The notes beneath the pieces were generated by a model. That model saw only the letters and a program-made list of their open reading frames with translations. It was not told the origin of the DNA and ran no database searches. This document shows positions 28,691 through 38,738 of a DNA stretch of 64,000 bases, piece by piece (positions within the stretch are counted from its first letter, which is position 1; each line of letters begins with the position of its first letter). The DNA comes from Mycobacterium sp. IS-836. Lineage in GTDB: Bacteria; Actinomycetota; Actinomycetes; Mycobacteriales; Mycobacteriaceae. Where the stretch lies: contig NZ_MBEU01000004.1 of the NCBI RefSeq assembly GCF_001954275.1, positions 124,001 through 188,000 of the forward strand, given 5' to 3'. The position numbers and the translations under genes were made by a program.

Positions 28691-29167
28691 TCAGCTTCGC
28701 AATGCCGACAGCACCCGCTCCGGGTGACGGCAGCTCACCAGCCAGTACGGCGTCGGGTCGTCTGGGTCATCGAGGACCAGGAGGATCAGCGGACCAACCC
28801 ACGCCCGGTGCACCACGTAGGCCGCCGGATCGAGCTGGCGCCCCAGCGCCGCCGATTTCGCCGAGCGCGCTATCTCCGCGGAGCGGGCGATCACGGTGAC
28901 CGGCAGATGCGCGTCGCCCGCCCACATTTCGACCCCGTCGGCGCCGGCGGTGACTTTGATCTCGACGCGGCCCAGCCACAACAGCGCCGCGGCGGCCACC
29001 GCGAACAGGGCGACGAAAGGAAGCCACGCGGGTAGTGAGCGAACACCGAGGTTGACTTCGAAAGCGATGAGCCCCGCCAGGCCGAAACCCAGTGGCCACC
29101 ACCACCATGGAACCCACAGCCGTTCGCGATATCGCACGCTGTGTGGCGCGACGCGCGTACCAGACAC
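28691..29167 (-). CDS. DUF3093 membrane protein (Rv2698-like)
   Basis: 158 aa. Two transmembrane helices near the N terminus ([18 protein letters not shown] and [18 protein letters not shown]) followed by a ~95-residue soluble domain ending [18 protein letters not shown] 29167 (VSGTRVAP) gives the conserved N terminus; the 12-codon extension to 29203 would run over the dut start region. Divergent from dut with 25 bp between starts, so their promoters overlap. Confidence 0.85.
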   Translation of the reverse strand: MSGTRVAPHSVRYRERLWVPWWWWPLGFGLAGLIAFEVNLGVRSLPAWLPFVALFAVAAAALLWLGRVEIKVTAGADGVEMWAGDAHLPVTVIARSAEIARSAKSAALGRQLDPAAYVVHRAWVGPLILLVLDDPDDPTPYWLVSCRHPERVLSALRS

Positions 29168-29192
29168 GCGGTCAAGGGTAATCTGTGGCCCC

Positions 29193-29657
29193 GTGTCGAC
29201 CACTCTGGCTGTTGTCCGTCTCGATCCCGAGCTCCCGCTGCCCAGCCGCGCCCACGACGGCGATGCCGGCGTCGATCTCTACAGCGCCGAGGACGTCAGG
29301 CTGGAGCCCGGGCACCGGGCCCTGGTGCGAACCGGGGTCGCGGTCGCGATTCCGCACGGGATGGTCGGGCTGGTTCATCCGCGCTCGGGATTGGCTGCGC
29401 GCGTAGGGCTTTCGATCGTCAACAGCCCGGGCACCATCGACGCGGGCTATCGCGGCGAGATCAAGGTTGCGTTGATCAACCTCGACCCGGCCGAGCCCAT
29501 CCTGGTGCATCGCGGCGACCGTATCGCCCAGTTGCTGGTGCAACGGGTCGAGTTAGTCGATTTGGTGGAGGTCTCGTCGTTCGACGAGGCCGGGCTGGCC
29601 GGAACATCCCGTGGCGACGGCGGCCACGGGTCCTCCGGCGGACATGCGAGTTTGTGA
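29193..29657 (+). CDS. dut: dUTP diphosphatase
   Basis: 154 aa trimeric dUTPase. All five motifs present: [25 protein letters not shown] (catalytic Asp), RGDRIAQL and the C-terminal P-loop-like [12 protein letters not shown]. Hydrolyses dUTP to dUMP, limiting uracil in DNA and feeding thymidylate synthesis. GTG start at 29193. Its TGA overlaps the next gene's ATG by one base. Confidence 0.96.
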   Translation: MSTTLAVVRLDPELPLPSRAHDGDAGVDLYSAEDVRLEPGHRALVRTGVAVAIPHGMVGLVHPRSGLAARVGLSIVNSPGTIDAGYRGEIKVALINLDPAEPILVHRGDRIAQLLVQRVELVDLVEVSSFDEAGLAGTSRGDGGHGSSGGHASL

Positions 29658-30388
29658 TGGCACTGGGTAGACGCTCCGACAAGGACGACATCGAACCGGC
29701 GGCGGCCGAGGACGTCGAGGCGTCGGACGACACCGACGAAGAGATCGAGGGCCCGTTCGACATCGAGGACTTCGACGACCCCGCGGTCGCCGAGCTGGCC
29801 CGACTCGACCTGGGCTCGGTGCTCATCCCGATCCCCGACGGCGGCCAGCTCCAAGTCGAGTTGACCGAGACCGGTGTCCCGAGCGCGGTATGGGTCGTCA
29901 CGTCCAACGGCCGCTTCACCATCGCCGCCTACGCGGCGCCCAAGACGGGCGGGCTGTGGCGTGAGGTGGCCGGCGAGCTCGCCGACTCGCTGCGCAAGGA
30001 CTCGGCCCAAGTCAGCATCAAGGACGGCCCGTGGGGCCGGGAAGTGGTCGGCGTCGCCTCCGGTGTGGTGCGCTTCATCGGCGTCGACGGCTACCGCTGG
30101 ATGATCCGCTGCGTCGTCAACGGGGCGCCCGAGACCATCGAAGCGCTGGAGCAGGAGGCGCGGGCGGCGTTGGCGGACACCGTGGTTCGCCGCGGCGACA
30201 CGCCCCTGCCGGTGCGGACGCCGCTGCCGGTGCAGCTGCCCGAGCCGATGGTCGAGCAGCTGCGGGCGGCGGCGGCCCAGCAGTCCGCGGAACAAACCGA
30301 CGCCCCGCAGCCGCCCGGCGAGCCCGCCGCGCGCCGCAGCGCCGAGGGCTCGGCCATGCAGCAGTTGCGCACCACCACCGGCGGCTAG
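29657..30388 (+). CDS. DUF3710 protein (Rv2696c-like)
   Basis: 243 aa conserved actinobacterial soluble protein. Acidic N terminus (EDVEASDDTDEEIEGPFD), a conserved core with SVLIPIPDGGQLQVEL and GPWGREVVGV...RFIGVDGYRWMIR, and a low-complexity Gln/Ala/Pro tail. Translationally coupled to dut (TGATG). Function unknown. Confidence 0.83.
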   Translation: MALGRRSDKDDIEPAAAEDVEASDDTDEEIEGPFDIEDFDDPAVAELARLDLGSVLIPIPDGGQLQVELTETGVPSAVWVVTSNGRFTIAAYAAPKTGGLWREVAGELADSLRKDSAQVSIKDGPWGREVVGVASGVVRFIGVDGYRWMIRCVVNGAPETIEALEQEARAALADTVVRRGDTPLPVRTPLPVQLPEPMVEQLRAAAAQQSAEQTDAPQPPGEPAARRSAEGSAMQQLRTTTGG

Positions 30389-31083
30389 AGGTCTCCCAAG
30401 GCGGCCAGGCAGGCCGCGCCCAGCGCCGCGGCGTCCTCGCCGATCTGATCGAGCGTCACCGTCCGCAGCGCCGCGCGCGGCGCGGCGCGGGCCCAGTCGA
30501 CACCCACCTGCAGCGGGTGAATGGGATCGTCGACCGCCGCGGCGACCCCCAGCGGCGCGGCCAGCCCGGCCAGCTCCGCGCAGCTGGGCGCGACGTAAGC
30601 CGCGGCTTCCTCCATCGCGTCGGGCAGTTGCGGCCACTGGGCCCGCCACGAGCGGGCCAGCTCGTCGGCCAGCCAGGCCGGGCTGGAGGCCCGCATCTGC
30701 GTGGTCGTCGCCGCCAACCCGTCGGCACGCAGCTGCGCCGCCGAATGCCGCGCCGCGAGAGCCGCCGGGGCGGATCCCGGGGCGCCGGCCCAGGCCGGCA
30801 GCGCGGCCAGGACGGCGACCGTGCGATCGGGATGCGCGAGCGCCCACGCCGCCGTCACGGCGGCACCGATCGACACGCCGCCGACGGCGATCGGGCCGTC
30901 GCGGGCGGCGTCGTCAAGTGCGGACAGATAGCCGTCGATCAACCGGTCCGGGCGCGGCGCCGGGGTCACCAACAACGCGCCGACCTTCCGCAACGGCCCG
31001 GAAAACGCCCGGTAGACGTAGTCGTCGTCGGATCCGGTACCCGGCAACAACACCGTCGTGACACCGCGCAGATCGACAGCCAC
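30385..31083 (-). CDS. Alpha/beta-hydrolase-fold protein (Rv2695-like)
   Basis: 232 aa. Opens VTTVLLPGTGSDDDY (oxyanion-type loop) and carries the nucleophile elbow GVSIGAAV (Ser about residue 93); DDPIHPLQVG near residue 185 supplies acid and possibly His. Overlaps the convergent DUF3710 gene by 4 bp. Substrate unknown. Confidence 0.75.
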   Translation of the reverse strand: MAVDLRGVTTVLLPGTGSDDDYVYRAFSGPLRKVGALLVTPAPRPDRLIDGYLSALDDAARDGPIAVGGVSIGAAVTAAWALAHPDRTVAVLAALPAWAGAPGSAPAALAARHSAAQLRADGLAATTTQMRASSPAWLADELARSWRAQWPQLPDAMEEAAAYVAPSCAELAGLAAPLGVAAAVDDPIHPLQVGVDWARAAPRAALRTVTLDQIGEDAAALGAACLAALGDL

Positions 31084-31219
31084 CCCTCGATAGTGCCCGG
31101 CGCCGACGAGCGCCCAAAATCCGGTTTGGGTTCGGTTGGCGCGGGGGAACCAAGAGGTCTACGGTGTCCGTTGGCATAGAGGAAGCGCCGAAGCTTTTAC
31201 AGCATTGTCAGGAGTGGCC

Positions 31220-31588
31220 ATGGGGGCCCAGGGATATCTACGCCGGCTCACCCGTCGATTGACGGAGGACCCGGAACAACTCGACTCCGAGGAGTTGTCC
31301 GACGAGGTGGCCAGCACCGGCGCGCAGCGCGTGATCGATTGCGAGCGCGGCCAGGAAGTCACGATGGTGGGCACGCTGCGCAGCGTGGAATGCAACGGTA
31401 AGGCCTGCGCGGGCGGAGTCCGCGCCGAACTGTTCGACGGCACCGACACGGTCACGCTGGTGTGGTTGGGACAACGCCGGATCCCCGGCATCGACTCGGG
31501 CCGCACGCTGCGGGTGCGGGGCCGGCTGGGCAAGCTGGAGAACGGCACCAAGGCGATCTACAACCCGCACTACGAAATTCAGCGGTGA
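31220..31588 (+). CDS. OB-fold nucleic-acid-binding protein (Rv2694c-like)
   Basis: 122 aa. A helical N terminus (YLRRLTRRLTEDPEQLD) then an OB-fold: GQEVTMVGTLRSVE, GGVRAELFDGTDTVTLVWLGQRRIPG, LRVRGRLGKLENGTKAIYNPHYEI. ATG 31220 has cagga 6 nt upstream; an in-frame extension to 31136 lacks one. Stop overlaps the GTG of the next gene by 4 bp, so the pair is coupled. Confidence 0.83.
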   Translation: MGAQGYLRRLTRRLTEDPEQLDSEELSDEVASTGAQRVIDCERGQEVTMVGTLRSVECNGKACAGGVRAELFDGTDTVTLVWLGQRRIPGIDSGRTLRVRGRLGKLENGTKAIYNPHYEIQR

Positions 31589-32265
31589 GCATTCCCGGCG
31601 AGACCGGCAATCGCACCACACTGGAACGGCTGTTGGCACAGGCGGGCGGGGTGAGTGGTGTCATCTACTCGTCGCTGCCGGTTGTGACTTTCGTTACGGC
31701 TTCGTCGTTGTTCGGCCTGCTGCCCGCGATCGGGTCCGCGCTGGGCGTGGCCACGCTGGTCTTGCTGTGGCGGCTGATCCGGCGCGAGTCGCCGAATCCG
31801 GCGTTCTCCGGATTCTTCGGCGTCGCGTTCTGCGCCCTTGTCGCCTACCTGATGGGGGAGTCGAAAGGGTACTTCCTGCTGGGCATTTGGGGATCGCTGT
31901 TCTGGGCGGTGGTGTTCGCGGTGTCCATCCTGATCCGCCGCCCGGTGGTCGGGTACCTGTGGACCTGGGCCAGTGGCCGCGACCACGGCTGGCGCGGCGT
32001 TGCCCGGGCCGTGTATGCGTTCGACATCGCCACGCTCGGCTGGATGCTCGTATTCGCCGCGCGGTACGTGGTTCAGCAGCAGCTCTACGACGCCGGTCGG
32101 ACCGGTTGGCTGGGCGTGGCGCGGATCGGGATGGGCTGGCCGCTGACCATCCTCGCCGGGCTGCTCACCTACGCGGCCGTCAAGGCCGCCCAGCGTGCGA
32201 TCTCCGCGGCGGGTAAACCGGGCGACCCCGCCGCTTCGGTGGAGGCGGACACCGGCCTCGACTAG
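31585..32265 (+). CDS. DUF3159 membrane protein (Rv2693c-like)
   Basis: 226 aa with about five transmembrane helices, the first beginning VIYSSLPVVTFVTASSLFGLL. Conserved RRESPNPAFSGFFGVAFCALVAY and SKGYFLLGIWGSLFWAVVFAVS mark the DUF3159 family. GTG 31585 within the preceding stop. Ends head-on with ceoC, 4-bp overlap. Role unknown. Confidence 0.83.
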   Translation: MSIPGETGNRTTLERLLAQAGGVSGVIYSSLPVVTFVTASSLFGLLPAIGSALGVATLVLLWRLIRRESPNPAFSGFFGVAFCALVAYLMGESKGYFLLGIWGSLFWAVVFAVSILIRRPVVGYLWTWASGRDHGWRGVARAVYAFDIATLGWMLVFAARYVVQQQLYDAGRTGWLGVARIGMGWPLTILAGLLTYAAVKAAQRAISAAGKPGDPAASVEADTGLD

Positions 32266-32936
32266 TCGGCGGGCGGGGCGGCGGGCAGCAGCAGCTTGCG
32301 CAGGTCTTCCTCGACCTCGGTGACCGCGACGAAGAGCAGCTCGTCGCCGCCCTCCAGCGGCTCGTCGGCCTCCGGCACGATGACCCGCGGCCCGCGCAGG
32401 ATCGTCACCAGCGCGGCATCCCGTGGCAGCTGCAAGCGGCGCACCGGCTTGCCGCCCCACGGTGTGTCGTCGGGCAGGGTGATCTCGACCAGGTTGGCCT
32501 GACCCTTGCGGAACTCCATCAGCCGCACCAGATCGCCGACGGCGACGGCCTCCTCGATCAGCGACGCCAGCATCCGCGGGGTGGACACCGCCACGTCCAC
32601 GCCCCAGGCGTCGGTGAACAGCCATTCGTTGCGGGGATCGTTGACCCGCGCGACCACCCGCGGCACCGCGAACTCGGTCTTGGCCAGCAGGCTGAGCACC
32701 ACGTTGACCTTGTCGTCGCCGGTCGCGGCGACCACCACGTCGAAATCCTCCAGGTGCGCCGATTCCAGCAGGCTCAGCTCGCAGGCGTCGCCCAGCCGCC
32801 AGTGCGCGGCGGGGATGGCGTCGACGTCGACGTGTTCGGGGTTGCGCTCGATCAGCGTCACGTCGTGCCCGTTGCCGATCAGCTCGCGGGTGACCGAGCG
32901 GCCCACGGCGCCCGCGCCGGCGACGACTACCTTCAT
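32262..32936 (-). CDS. ceoC: TrkA-type potassium channel regulator CeoC
   Basis: 224 aa. N-terminal Rossmann RCK domain starting VVVAGAGAVGRSVTRELIG, with VVAATGDDKVN, and a C-terminal TrkA_C domain (VEITLPDDTPWGGKPV ... ALVTILRG). Peripheral NAD(H)-binding regulator of K+ uptake. ATG overlaps the stop of ceoB by 4 bp, so the two subunits are coupled. M. tuberculosis Rv2692 is the counterpart. Confidence 0.9.
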   Translation of the reverse strand: MKVVVAGAGAVGRSVTRELIGNGHDVTLIERNPEHVDVDAIPAAHWRLGDACELSLLESAHLEDFDVVVAATGDDKVNVVLSLLAKTEFAVPRVVARVNDPRNEWLFTDAWGVDVAVSTPRMLASLIEEAVAVGDLVRLMEFRKGQANLVEITLPDDTPWGGKPVRRLQLPRDAALVTILRGPRVIVPEADEPLEGGDELLFVAVTEVEEDLRKLLLPAAPPAD

Positions 32937-33616
32937 CGGCCCGCTCCCGCCTCGAGATCCTCAGCCGGCGGCAACGCGGCGATGGCCACCGCCTCGGCCG
33001 CGCGGCCGGATATCGCGGTGATGTAGACCTGATCGCCGGCCTGGATGATGGTCTTGGGCTCCGGCAACACACCGGTGCCGAACCGGATCAGGAAAGCGAC
33101 CCGCGCGCCGGTGGCCTGCTCCAGATCGGTGGCCCGGTGCCCCACCCAGTCCTCGTGCAAGACCACCTCCGAGACGACGACCGTGCCGGTCGGATCGCGC
33201 CATTTGGCGGTCTCGCTCTCCCGGGTCAGCGCGTTGAGCAGCCGATCGGTGGTCCACGGCACGGTGGCGATCGTCGGGATGCCGAGGCGCTCGTAGACCT
33301 CGGCGCGCTTGGCGTCGTAGATCCGGGCGACGACCCGGTTGACACCGAAGGTCTCGCGGGCCAGCCGGGCCGAGATGATGTTGGAGTTGTCCCCGGATGA
33401 CACCGCGGCGAAGGCGTCGGCCTTCTCGATGCCGGCCCTCAGCAGCACATCCCGGTCGAATCCCTGGCCCAGCACGCGCTCACCGGCGAACTCCGGGCTC
33501 AGCCGGTTGAAGGCGGCGCTGTCGCGGTCGATGACCGCGACGTCGTGCCCGATCCGGGACAGGCCGTCGGCCAGTGAAGAGCCCACCCGGCCGCAGCCCA
33601 TCACAACCACCCGCAC
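32933..33616 (-). CDS. ceoB: TrkA-type potassium channel regulator CeoB
   Basis: 227 aa. RCK domain opening VVVMGCGRVGSSLADGLS, with AVSSGDNSNII, then TrkA_C (VVSEVVLHEDWVGHRATDLE). First gene of the ceoBC pair. Divergent from the large APC transporter, whose start is 90 bp away; that transporter is a possible membrane partner or coregulated gene (inference). Confidence 0.9.
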   Translation of the reverse strand: MRVVVMGCGRVGSSLADGLSRIGHDVAVIDRDSAAFNRLSPEFAGERVLGQGFDRDVLLRAGIEKADAFAAVSSGDNSNIISARLARETFGVNRVVARIYDAKRAEVYERLGIPTIATVPWTTDRLLNALTRESETAKWRDPTGTVVVSEVVLHEDWVGHRATDLEQATGARVAFLIRFGTGVLPEPKTIIQAGDQVYITAISGRAAEAVAIAALPPAEDLEAGAGR

Positions 33617-33705
33617 TTGAGGTCCTCTCGGCTGGGTTCTGCGTGCGTTACTTCTCGCCTAGGGAACGCTACCGGCAAACCGGGGTGGGCCTACCCTTGG
33701 CTCTC

Positions 33706-35700
33706 GTGTCCAAACTTTCAACAGCCGCGCGCCGGTTGCTGATCGGCCGGCCGTTTCGCAGCGACCGGCTGAGTCACACGCTACTGCCCAAGCGGATCGC
33801 CTTGCCGGTGTTCGCCTCCGACGCCCTGTCCTCGGTGGCGTACGCACCCGAGGAAGTCTTCCTGATGCTCTCGGTGGCTGGCGTGACCGCCTACGCGCTG
33901 ACGCCGTGGATCGGCCTCGCGGTGGCCGCGGTCATGTTGGTCGTGGTGGCCAGCTACCGGCAGAACGTCCATGCCTATCCGTCGGGCGGCGGCGACTACG
34001 AGGTGGTCACCACCAACCTCGGCGACACCGCCGGCCTCGTGGTGGCCAGCGCCCTGATGGTGGATTACGTTCTCACCGTGGCCGTTTCGACCGCATCGGC
34101 GATGTCGAACATCGGCTCGGCGATCCCGATCGTGGCCCAACACAAGGTGCTCTTCTGCGTGGCCGCCATCCTGCTGGTGATGGCCCTGAACCTGCGCGGG
34201 GTCCGCGAGTCCGGGCTGGCGTTCGCAATTCCGACCTACGCGTTCATCATCGGCGTCCTCGTCATGATCGGCTGGGGTTTGTTCCGGATCTTCGTGCTGG
34301 GCAACCCGCTGCGGGCCGAGTCCGCCGGCTTCCAGATGCACGCCGAACACGGCCAGATCGTCGGCCTCGCTTTGGCGTTCCTGGTGGCGCGGTCGTTCTC
34401 CTCGGGCTGCGCGGCGCTGACCGGTGTCGAGGCGATCAGCAACGGGGTGCCGGCGTTTCAGAAACCCAAGTCGCGCAACGCGGCGACCACGCTGCTGATG
34501 CTCGGTGGGATCGCGGTGACCCTGCTAATGGGCATCATCGTGTTGGCCCAGCAGATCGGGGTCAAGCTCGTCGAGGATCCGGCAAGGCAGCTGACCGGCG
34601 CCCCGCCGAACTACTACCAGAAGACGTTGGTCACACAGCTGGCCGAAACTGTGTTTGGCAGCTTTCACATCGGGTTCCTGCTGATCGCCACGGTGACCGC
34701 GCTGATCCTGGTGCTGGCGGCCAACACCGCGTTCAACGGGTTCCCCGTGCTCGGATCGATCCTGGCGCAGCACAGCTACCTGCCGCGCCAATTGCACACC
34801 CGCGGAGACAGATTGGCGTTCTCCAACGGAATCCTGTTCCTGTCCGGGGCGGCCCTCTTGGCGATCATCGCGTTCCGGGGCGAGGTCACCGCGCTGATCC
34901 AGCTGTACATCGTCGGCGTGTTCATTTCGTTCACGCTGAGCCAGATCGGCATGGTCCGGCACTGGACCCGGTTGCTGCGCACCGAGACCGATCCGCGCGT
35001 GCGGCGCAAGATGGTGCGTTCGCGGATCGTCAACACGGTCGGATTGCTGTCCACCGGCGCCGTGTTGTTGGTTGTCCTTGTCACGAAGTTCGTCGCGGGG
35101 GCGTGGATCGCGCTGTTCGCGATGAGCCTGCTGTTCATCATCATGAAGATGATTCACCGCCACTACCACACCGTCGGCCGGGAATTGGAGGAGCAGGCGG
35201 CCGCCCAACACGACGTGGTGTTGCCCAGCCGCAACCATGCGCTGGTGCTGGTGTCGAAGTTGCACCTGCCCACCCTGCGCGCGCTGGCCTACGCGCGCGC
35301 AACCCGCCCGGATGTGCTCGAGGCCCTCACGGTCAGCGTCGATGACGCGGAGACCCGTGACCTGGTGCACAAGTGGGAGGACAGCGAAATCAGCGTGCCG
35401 CTGAAGGTCATCGCCTCTCCCTATCGCGAAATCACCCGTCCCGTACTCGATTACGTCAAACGGGTCAGCAAGGAGTCGCCGCGCACGGTGGTCACCGTGT
35501 TCATCCCCGAGTATGTGGTGGGCCACTGGTGGGAGCAGGTGCTGCACAACCAGAGCGCGCTGCGGCTCAAGGGCCGGCTGCTGTTCATGCCCAACGTGAT
35601 GGTCACTTCCGTTCCCTGGCAACTGACTTCGTCCGAGCGGCTCAAGGCGTTTCAACCGCATGCGGCGCCCGGCGACGCCCGTCGCGGAATCTTCGATTGA
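33706..35700 (+). CDS. APC-superfamily transporter (Rv2690c-like)
   Basis: 664 aa. Twelve predicted helices from about residue 38 to 460, with the APC/KUP-like start RIALPVFASDALSSVAYAPEEV and helix 3 region SGGGDYEVVTTNLG, followed by a ~190-residue cytoplasmic C-terminal domain resembling universal-stress-like modules. GTG 33706 matches family length; the frame extends to 33574 without a start signal. Adjacent to TrkA-type regulators, so cation (possibly K+) or amino acid uptake is possible; substrate unproven. Confidence 0.82.
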   Translation: MSKLSTAARRLLIGRPFRSDRLSHTLLPKRIALPVFASDALSSVAYAPEEVFLMLSVAGVTAYALTPWIGLAVAAVMLVVVASYRQNVHAYPSGGGDYEVVTTNLGDTAGLVVASALMVDYVLTVAVSTASAMSNIGSAIPIVAQHKVLFCVAAILLVMALNLRGVRESGLAFAIPTYAFIIGVLVMIGWGLFRIFVLGNPLRAESAGFQMHAEHGQIVGLALAFLVARSFSSGCAALTGVEAISNGVPAFQKPKSRNAATTLLMLGGIAVTLLMGIIVLAQQIGVKLVEDPARQLTGAPPNYYQKTLVTQLAETVFGSFHIGFLLIATVTALILVLAANTAFNGFPVLGSILAQHSYLPRQLHTRGDRLAFSNGILFLSGAALLAIIAFRGEVTALIQLYIVGVFISFTLSQIGMVRHWTRLLRTETDPRVRRKMVRSRIVNTVGLLSTGAVLLVVLVTKFVAGAWIALFAMSLLFIIMKMIHRHYHTVGRELEEQAAAQHDVVLPSRNHALVLVSKLHLPTLRALAYARATRPDVLEALTVSVDDAETRDLVHKWEDSEISVPLKVIASPYREITRPVLDYVKRVSKESPRTVVTVFIPEYVVGHWWEQVLHNQSALRLKGRLLFMPNVMVTSVPWQLTSSERLKAFQPHAAPGDARRGIFD

Positions 35701-36905
35701 GCACCGAAGGCCAGCGCCGCGAACTCACGCTGGACACCGGAGCGCCCGCCAACGGCGGCAGCTGCGTGGCGCACCACGAAGGCCGGGTCGTCTTCGTCCG
35801 CTACGCGCTGCCCGGCGAGCGGGTGCGGGTGCGCGTCACCGCGGATCGCGGATCGTATTGGCACGCAGAGGTTGTCGAGGTGATCGAGCCGTCGGCCGAC
35901 CGGGTCGAGTCCCTGTGCCCGATCGCCGGGGTGGACGGCGCCGGTTGCTGCGATCTGGCGTTCGCCCGCCCGGAGGCGGCCCGCGCGCTCAAGGCGCACG
36001 TCGTGGCCAATCAACTCCAGCGCCTCGGCGGATACAGCTGGAGCGGTGCAGCCCAACCGCTCTCGGAGCGCGGCCCCACCGGTTGGCGCACCCGGGTCCG
36101 GCTCGAGGTGGGCGCCGACTTTCGCCCCGGCTTCCACCGCTACCACAGCGACGAGCTGGTGACCGACCTGCGCTGCGCGCAGCTGTCCGCCGGGATGCTG
36201 GACGGCCTGAGTGAGCCCGACTGGCCGCCCGGCGCCCAGCTGCACGTGGCCGTCGACGACGACGGCGAGCGACACGTGGTGTGCACGTTGCGGCAGGGCA
36301 AGCGGACCGCGACCAACGTGGTGCAGGGCAGTTACGAGGCGCTGCAGCGGGTGGGCGCGCGGAGCTGGCGGGTTCCGGTCACGGCGTTCTGGCAGGCGCA
36401 CCGAGACGCGGCGGCGGTCTACAGCGGTCTGGTCGCCGACTGGGCGCAACCCGCCGCTGGCATGACGGTATGGGATCTCTACGGCGGCGCGGGCGTCTTC
36501 GCCGCGGCGCTGGCCGACGCGGTGGGGGAGTCCGGTCGGGTGCTGACGGTCGACACCTCGCGCGCCGGGACCCGGGCCGCCCGGGCCGCGCTGGGCGACC
36601 TGCCCCAGGTCGACGTCGTCACCGATTCGGTGCGGCGCGCGCTGACCGGGCAACGATCCGGCGCCTCAACAGCCGACGTCGCGGTGCTGGATCCGCCGCG
36701 GTCGGGCGCCGGGCGCGAGGTCATCGACCTGCTGGCCGCCGCCGGGGTGCCCCGGGTGGTGCACATCGGTTGTGAAGCAGCGTCTTTCGCGCGCGACATC
36801 GGGCTGTACCTGGGCCACGGTTACCGCGTCGAGAAGATCACCGTGTTCGACGCGTTCCCGCTGACCCATCACAGCGAATGCGTGGCGCTGCTGACGCGCG
36901 GCTAG
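35697..36905 (+). CDS. TrmA/RumA-family RNA (uracil-C5) methyltransferase (Rv2689c-like)
   Basis: 402 aa. N-terminal TRAM-like domain ([21 protein letters not shown]), a Cys-rich patch ([10 protein letters not shown]) and a SAM methyltransferase domain: [27 protein letters not shown], catalytic [12 protein letters not shown], and [10 protein letters not shown]. Target is a uracil of rRNA or tRNA. TTG 35697 overlaps the stop of the transporter gene by 4 bp. Only two of the Fe-S-type cysteines of RumA are seen, so a cluster is doubtful. Confidence 0.85.
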   Translation: MSTEGQRRELTLDTGAPANGGSCVAHHEGRVVFVRYALPGERVRVRVTADRGSYWHAEVVEVIEPSADRVESLCPIAGVDGAGCCDLAFARPEAARALKAHVVANQLQRLGGYSWSGAAQPLSERGPTGWRTRVRLEVGADFRPGFHRYHSDELVTDLRCAQLSAGMLDGLSEPDWPPGAQLHVAVDDDGERHVVCTLRQGKRTATNVVQGSYEALQRVGARSWRVPVTAFWQAHRDAAAVYSGLVADWAQPAAGMTVWDLYGGAGVFAAALADAVGESGRVLTVDTSRAGTRAARAALGDLPQVDVVTDSVRRALTGQRSGASTADVAVLDPPRSGAGREVIDLLAAAGVPRVVHIGCEAASFARDIGLYLGHGYRVEKITVFDAFPLTHHSECVALLTRG

Positions 36906-38191
36906 CTCAACACGAAATACCGCAACCACAAGTACAGCGCGGACAGCGCCGCGGAGACCACGGTGACGATCGCGCCCTTGCGGGTGAATTCCCAAAACGA
37001 AATGGGGCTGTCCGCCCGTTTCGCAATCCCGAGGATGACGACGTTTGCGCTGGCGCCGACCGCGGTGAGGTTGCCGCCGAGGTCGGTGCCGAGCGTGAGG
37101 GCCCACCACAGCACCTGCGGGTGCACGTGGCCCACCATCGATGAAACGAGCTGTCCGACAACGGGTGCCATCGTCGCGGCATAGGGAACGTTGTTGATGA
37201 TGCCGCTGAGTACCAGCGACAGCACGAGGATGAACATCGTCGTCAACAGGGCGTGCCCACCGGTCGCGTCGGTGGCCAGCCGGGCCAGGTCCTTGACCAC
37301 GCCGGTCTTCACCAGGGCGCCGACCATCACGAACAGGCCGGCGAAGAACAGCAACGTGTCCCATTCCACGCCGGACAGGTAGTCCGAATGGTCCAGTCCG
37401 GAAATCACGATGAGGACGCCGGCGCCCAACAGCGCGACCAGCGACGGCTCCAGGTGTATCGCCGAATGCGCGACGAACCCGGCCAGCACCGCCGCCAGGA
37501 CCACCCCGCATTTGATGAGCAGCCGCGGATCGCGGATGGCTTCGCGCTCCTCCAGGGACATGACGTCGGCGACCCGTTCGGGGTCGACGTCGAAAGCCCC
37601 CGGGAACAGCCGCGGTAACAGCGCGACGAAGACGCCGACGATGATGATCACGATCGGCGTCAGGTGGATCAGAAAGTCGTTGAAGGTCAAGCCCGCCCGG
37701 CTGGCGATGATGATGCTGGGCGGGTCGCCGATCAACGTGGCGGTGCCGCCGATGTTCGACGCAAACGCCTCGGCCATCAAAAACGGTGCCGGACCGATCT
37801 CCAGCCGGTCGCACACCAGCAGCGTGACGGGGGCGATCAGCAATACCGTGGTGACGTTGTCCAGCAGTGCCGACGCGAACGCGGTCACCAGCACCAGCAG
37901 GATCATGATGCGCAGCGGTGAGCCGCGGGCGCGCTTGGCGGCCACGATCGCGGTGTATTCGAAGACGCCGGTCTGCCGCAGCACGCTGACGATGATCATC
38001 ATGCCCAGCAGCAGAAAGATGACGTCCCAGTCGATTCCGGTGTCGCGGGAGTAGAACACGTCGTCGGAGTGGATCACCGGCAGCAGCAGCATGACCGCCG
38101 CCCCGGCCAGCGCCACCAGCGTCTTGTTGAATCGGTCGCCGGCGATCAGTGCGTAGGCGACGACGAACACGACGACCGCGACGGCGCTCAT
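36902..38191 (-). CDS. ArsB/NhaD-type ion transporter (Rv2685/Rv2684-like)
   Basis: 429 aa, about 11 transmembrane helices. Family hallmarks: [17 protein letters not shown] in the first half and [16 protein letters not shown], mirrored by [16 protein letters not shown] and [18 protein letters not shown] in the second half. Labelled arsenic transporter in M. tuberculosis, but no arsR or arsC is nearby, so the ion is undecided. Only one copy here, whereas M. tuberculosis has two adjacent copies plus a three-gene ABC transporter. Overlaps the methyltransferase stop by 4 bp. Confidence 0.85.
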   Translation of the reverse strand: MSAVAVVVFVVAYALIAGDRFNKTLVALAGAAVMLLLPVIHSDDVFYSRDTGIDWDVIFLLLGMMIIVSVLRQTGVFEYTAIVAAKRARGSPLRIMILLVLVTAFASALLDNVTTVLLIAPVTLLVCDRLEIGPAPFLMAEAFASNIGGTATLIGDPPSIIIASRAGLTFNDFLIHLTPIVIIIVGVFVALLPRLFPGAFDVDPERVADVMSLEEREAIRDPRLLIKCGVVLAAVLAGFVAHSAIHLEPSLVALLGAGVLIVISGLDHSDYLSGVEWDTLLFFAGLFVMVGALVKTGVVKDLARLATDATGGHALLTTMFILVLSLVLSGIINNVPYAATMAPVVGQLVSSMVGHVHPQVLWWALTLGTDLGGNLTAVGASANVVILGIAKRADSPISFWEFTRKGAIVTVVSAALSALYLWLRYFVLS

Positions 38192-38224
38192 CGATTGTCC
38201 TGTGTGCTCAAGGCTTTGGGGATA

Positions 38225-38668
38225 TCAGTGTCCGAGCGCCGCCGCCAGCAAGCGCGATGCGGTGATCACGCCGAACAACGTTCCGTCTTTGACCACCGCG
38301 ATCAGCGGGCTGCGCAGCCGCGCCATCATCGCGGCGACTTCGATGATCGTGTCGTCGGCATCCGCGAAAGGCACGTCGGTCAGGTGGTCCGGCAGGACGT
38401 CGCGCACCTTCTTGCCGCCCAACTTGTCCGCGGCGCGGTCGGCCATGGATTCGTTGAGCACGCCGGCCAGCGACGGGTCGTCCTGCACGTAGCGGGGCAC
38501 GATGAACCGCACCACTTGGGACGCCGGCAGCACCGCGAAGGGTTTTCCGGCGGCGTCGGTCACGACGATTCCGGGCAGGCGGTGCTCGGCGAGCAGGCGG
38601 GCGGCGTCCAGCGCGCCGGAGTCGACGGTGACGACCGGGAAATCCTCGGCGAGTTCCGCGGCACGCAT
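38225..38668 (-). CDS. CBS-pair protein (Rv2683-like)
   Basis: 147 aa, two CBS motifs (FPVVTVDSGALDAARLLAEH and VPFADADDTIIEVAAMMARL) forming one Bateman module that typically binds adenine nucleotides. ATG 38668 chosen; in-frame codons up to 38944 overlap dxs. 33 bp upstream of the ion transporter on the same strand, so it may regulate it. Divergent from dxs. Confidence 0.82.
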   Translation of the reverse strand: MRAAELAEDFPVVTVDSGALDAARLLAEHRLPGIVVTDAAGKPFAVLPASQVVRFIVPRYVQDDPSLAGVLNESMADRAADKLGGKKVRDVLPDHLTDVPFADADDTIIEVAAMMARLRSPLIAVVKDGTLFGVITASRLLAAALGH

Positions 38669-38738
38669 AGTGCAGACAATACGTCGGGGCGCCGCGGCGA
38701 GAACTAGTGATCCCGCGGCCGCTGCGTAGACTAACGGG

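Noticed and set aside
36666..37814. 382-codon minus-strand frame overlapping the RNA methyltransferase and transporter
   Set aside because: Alternative frame of the ArsB/NhaD-type gene without transmembrane pattern.
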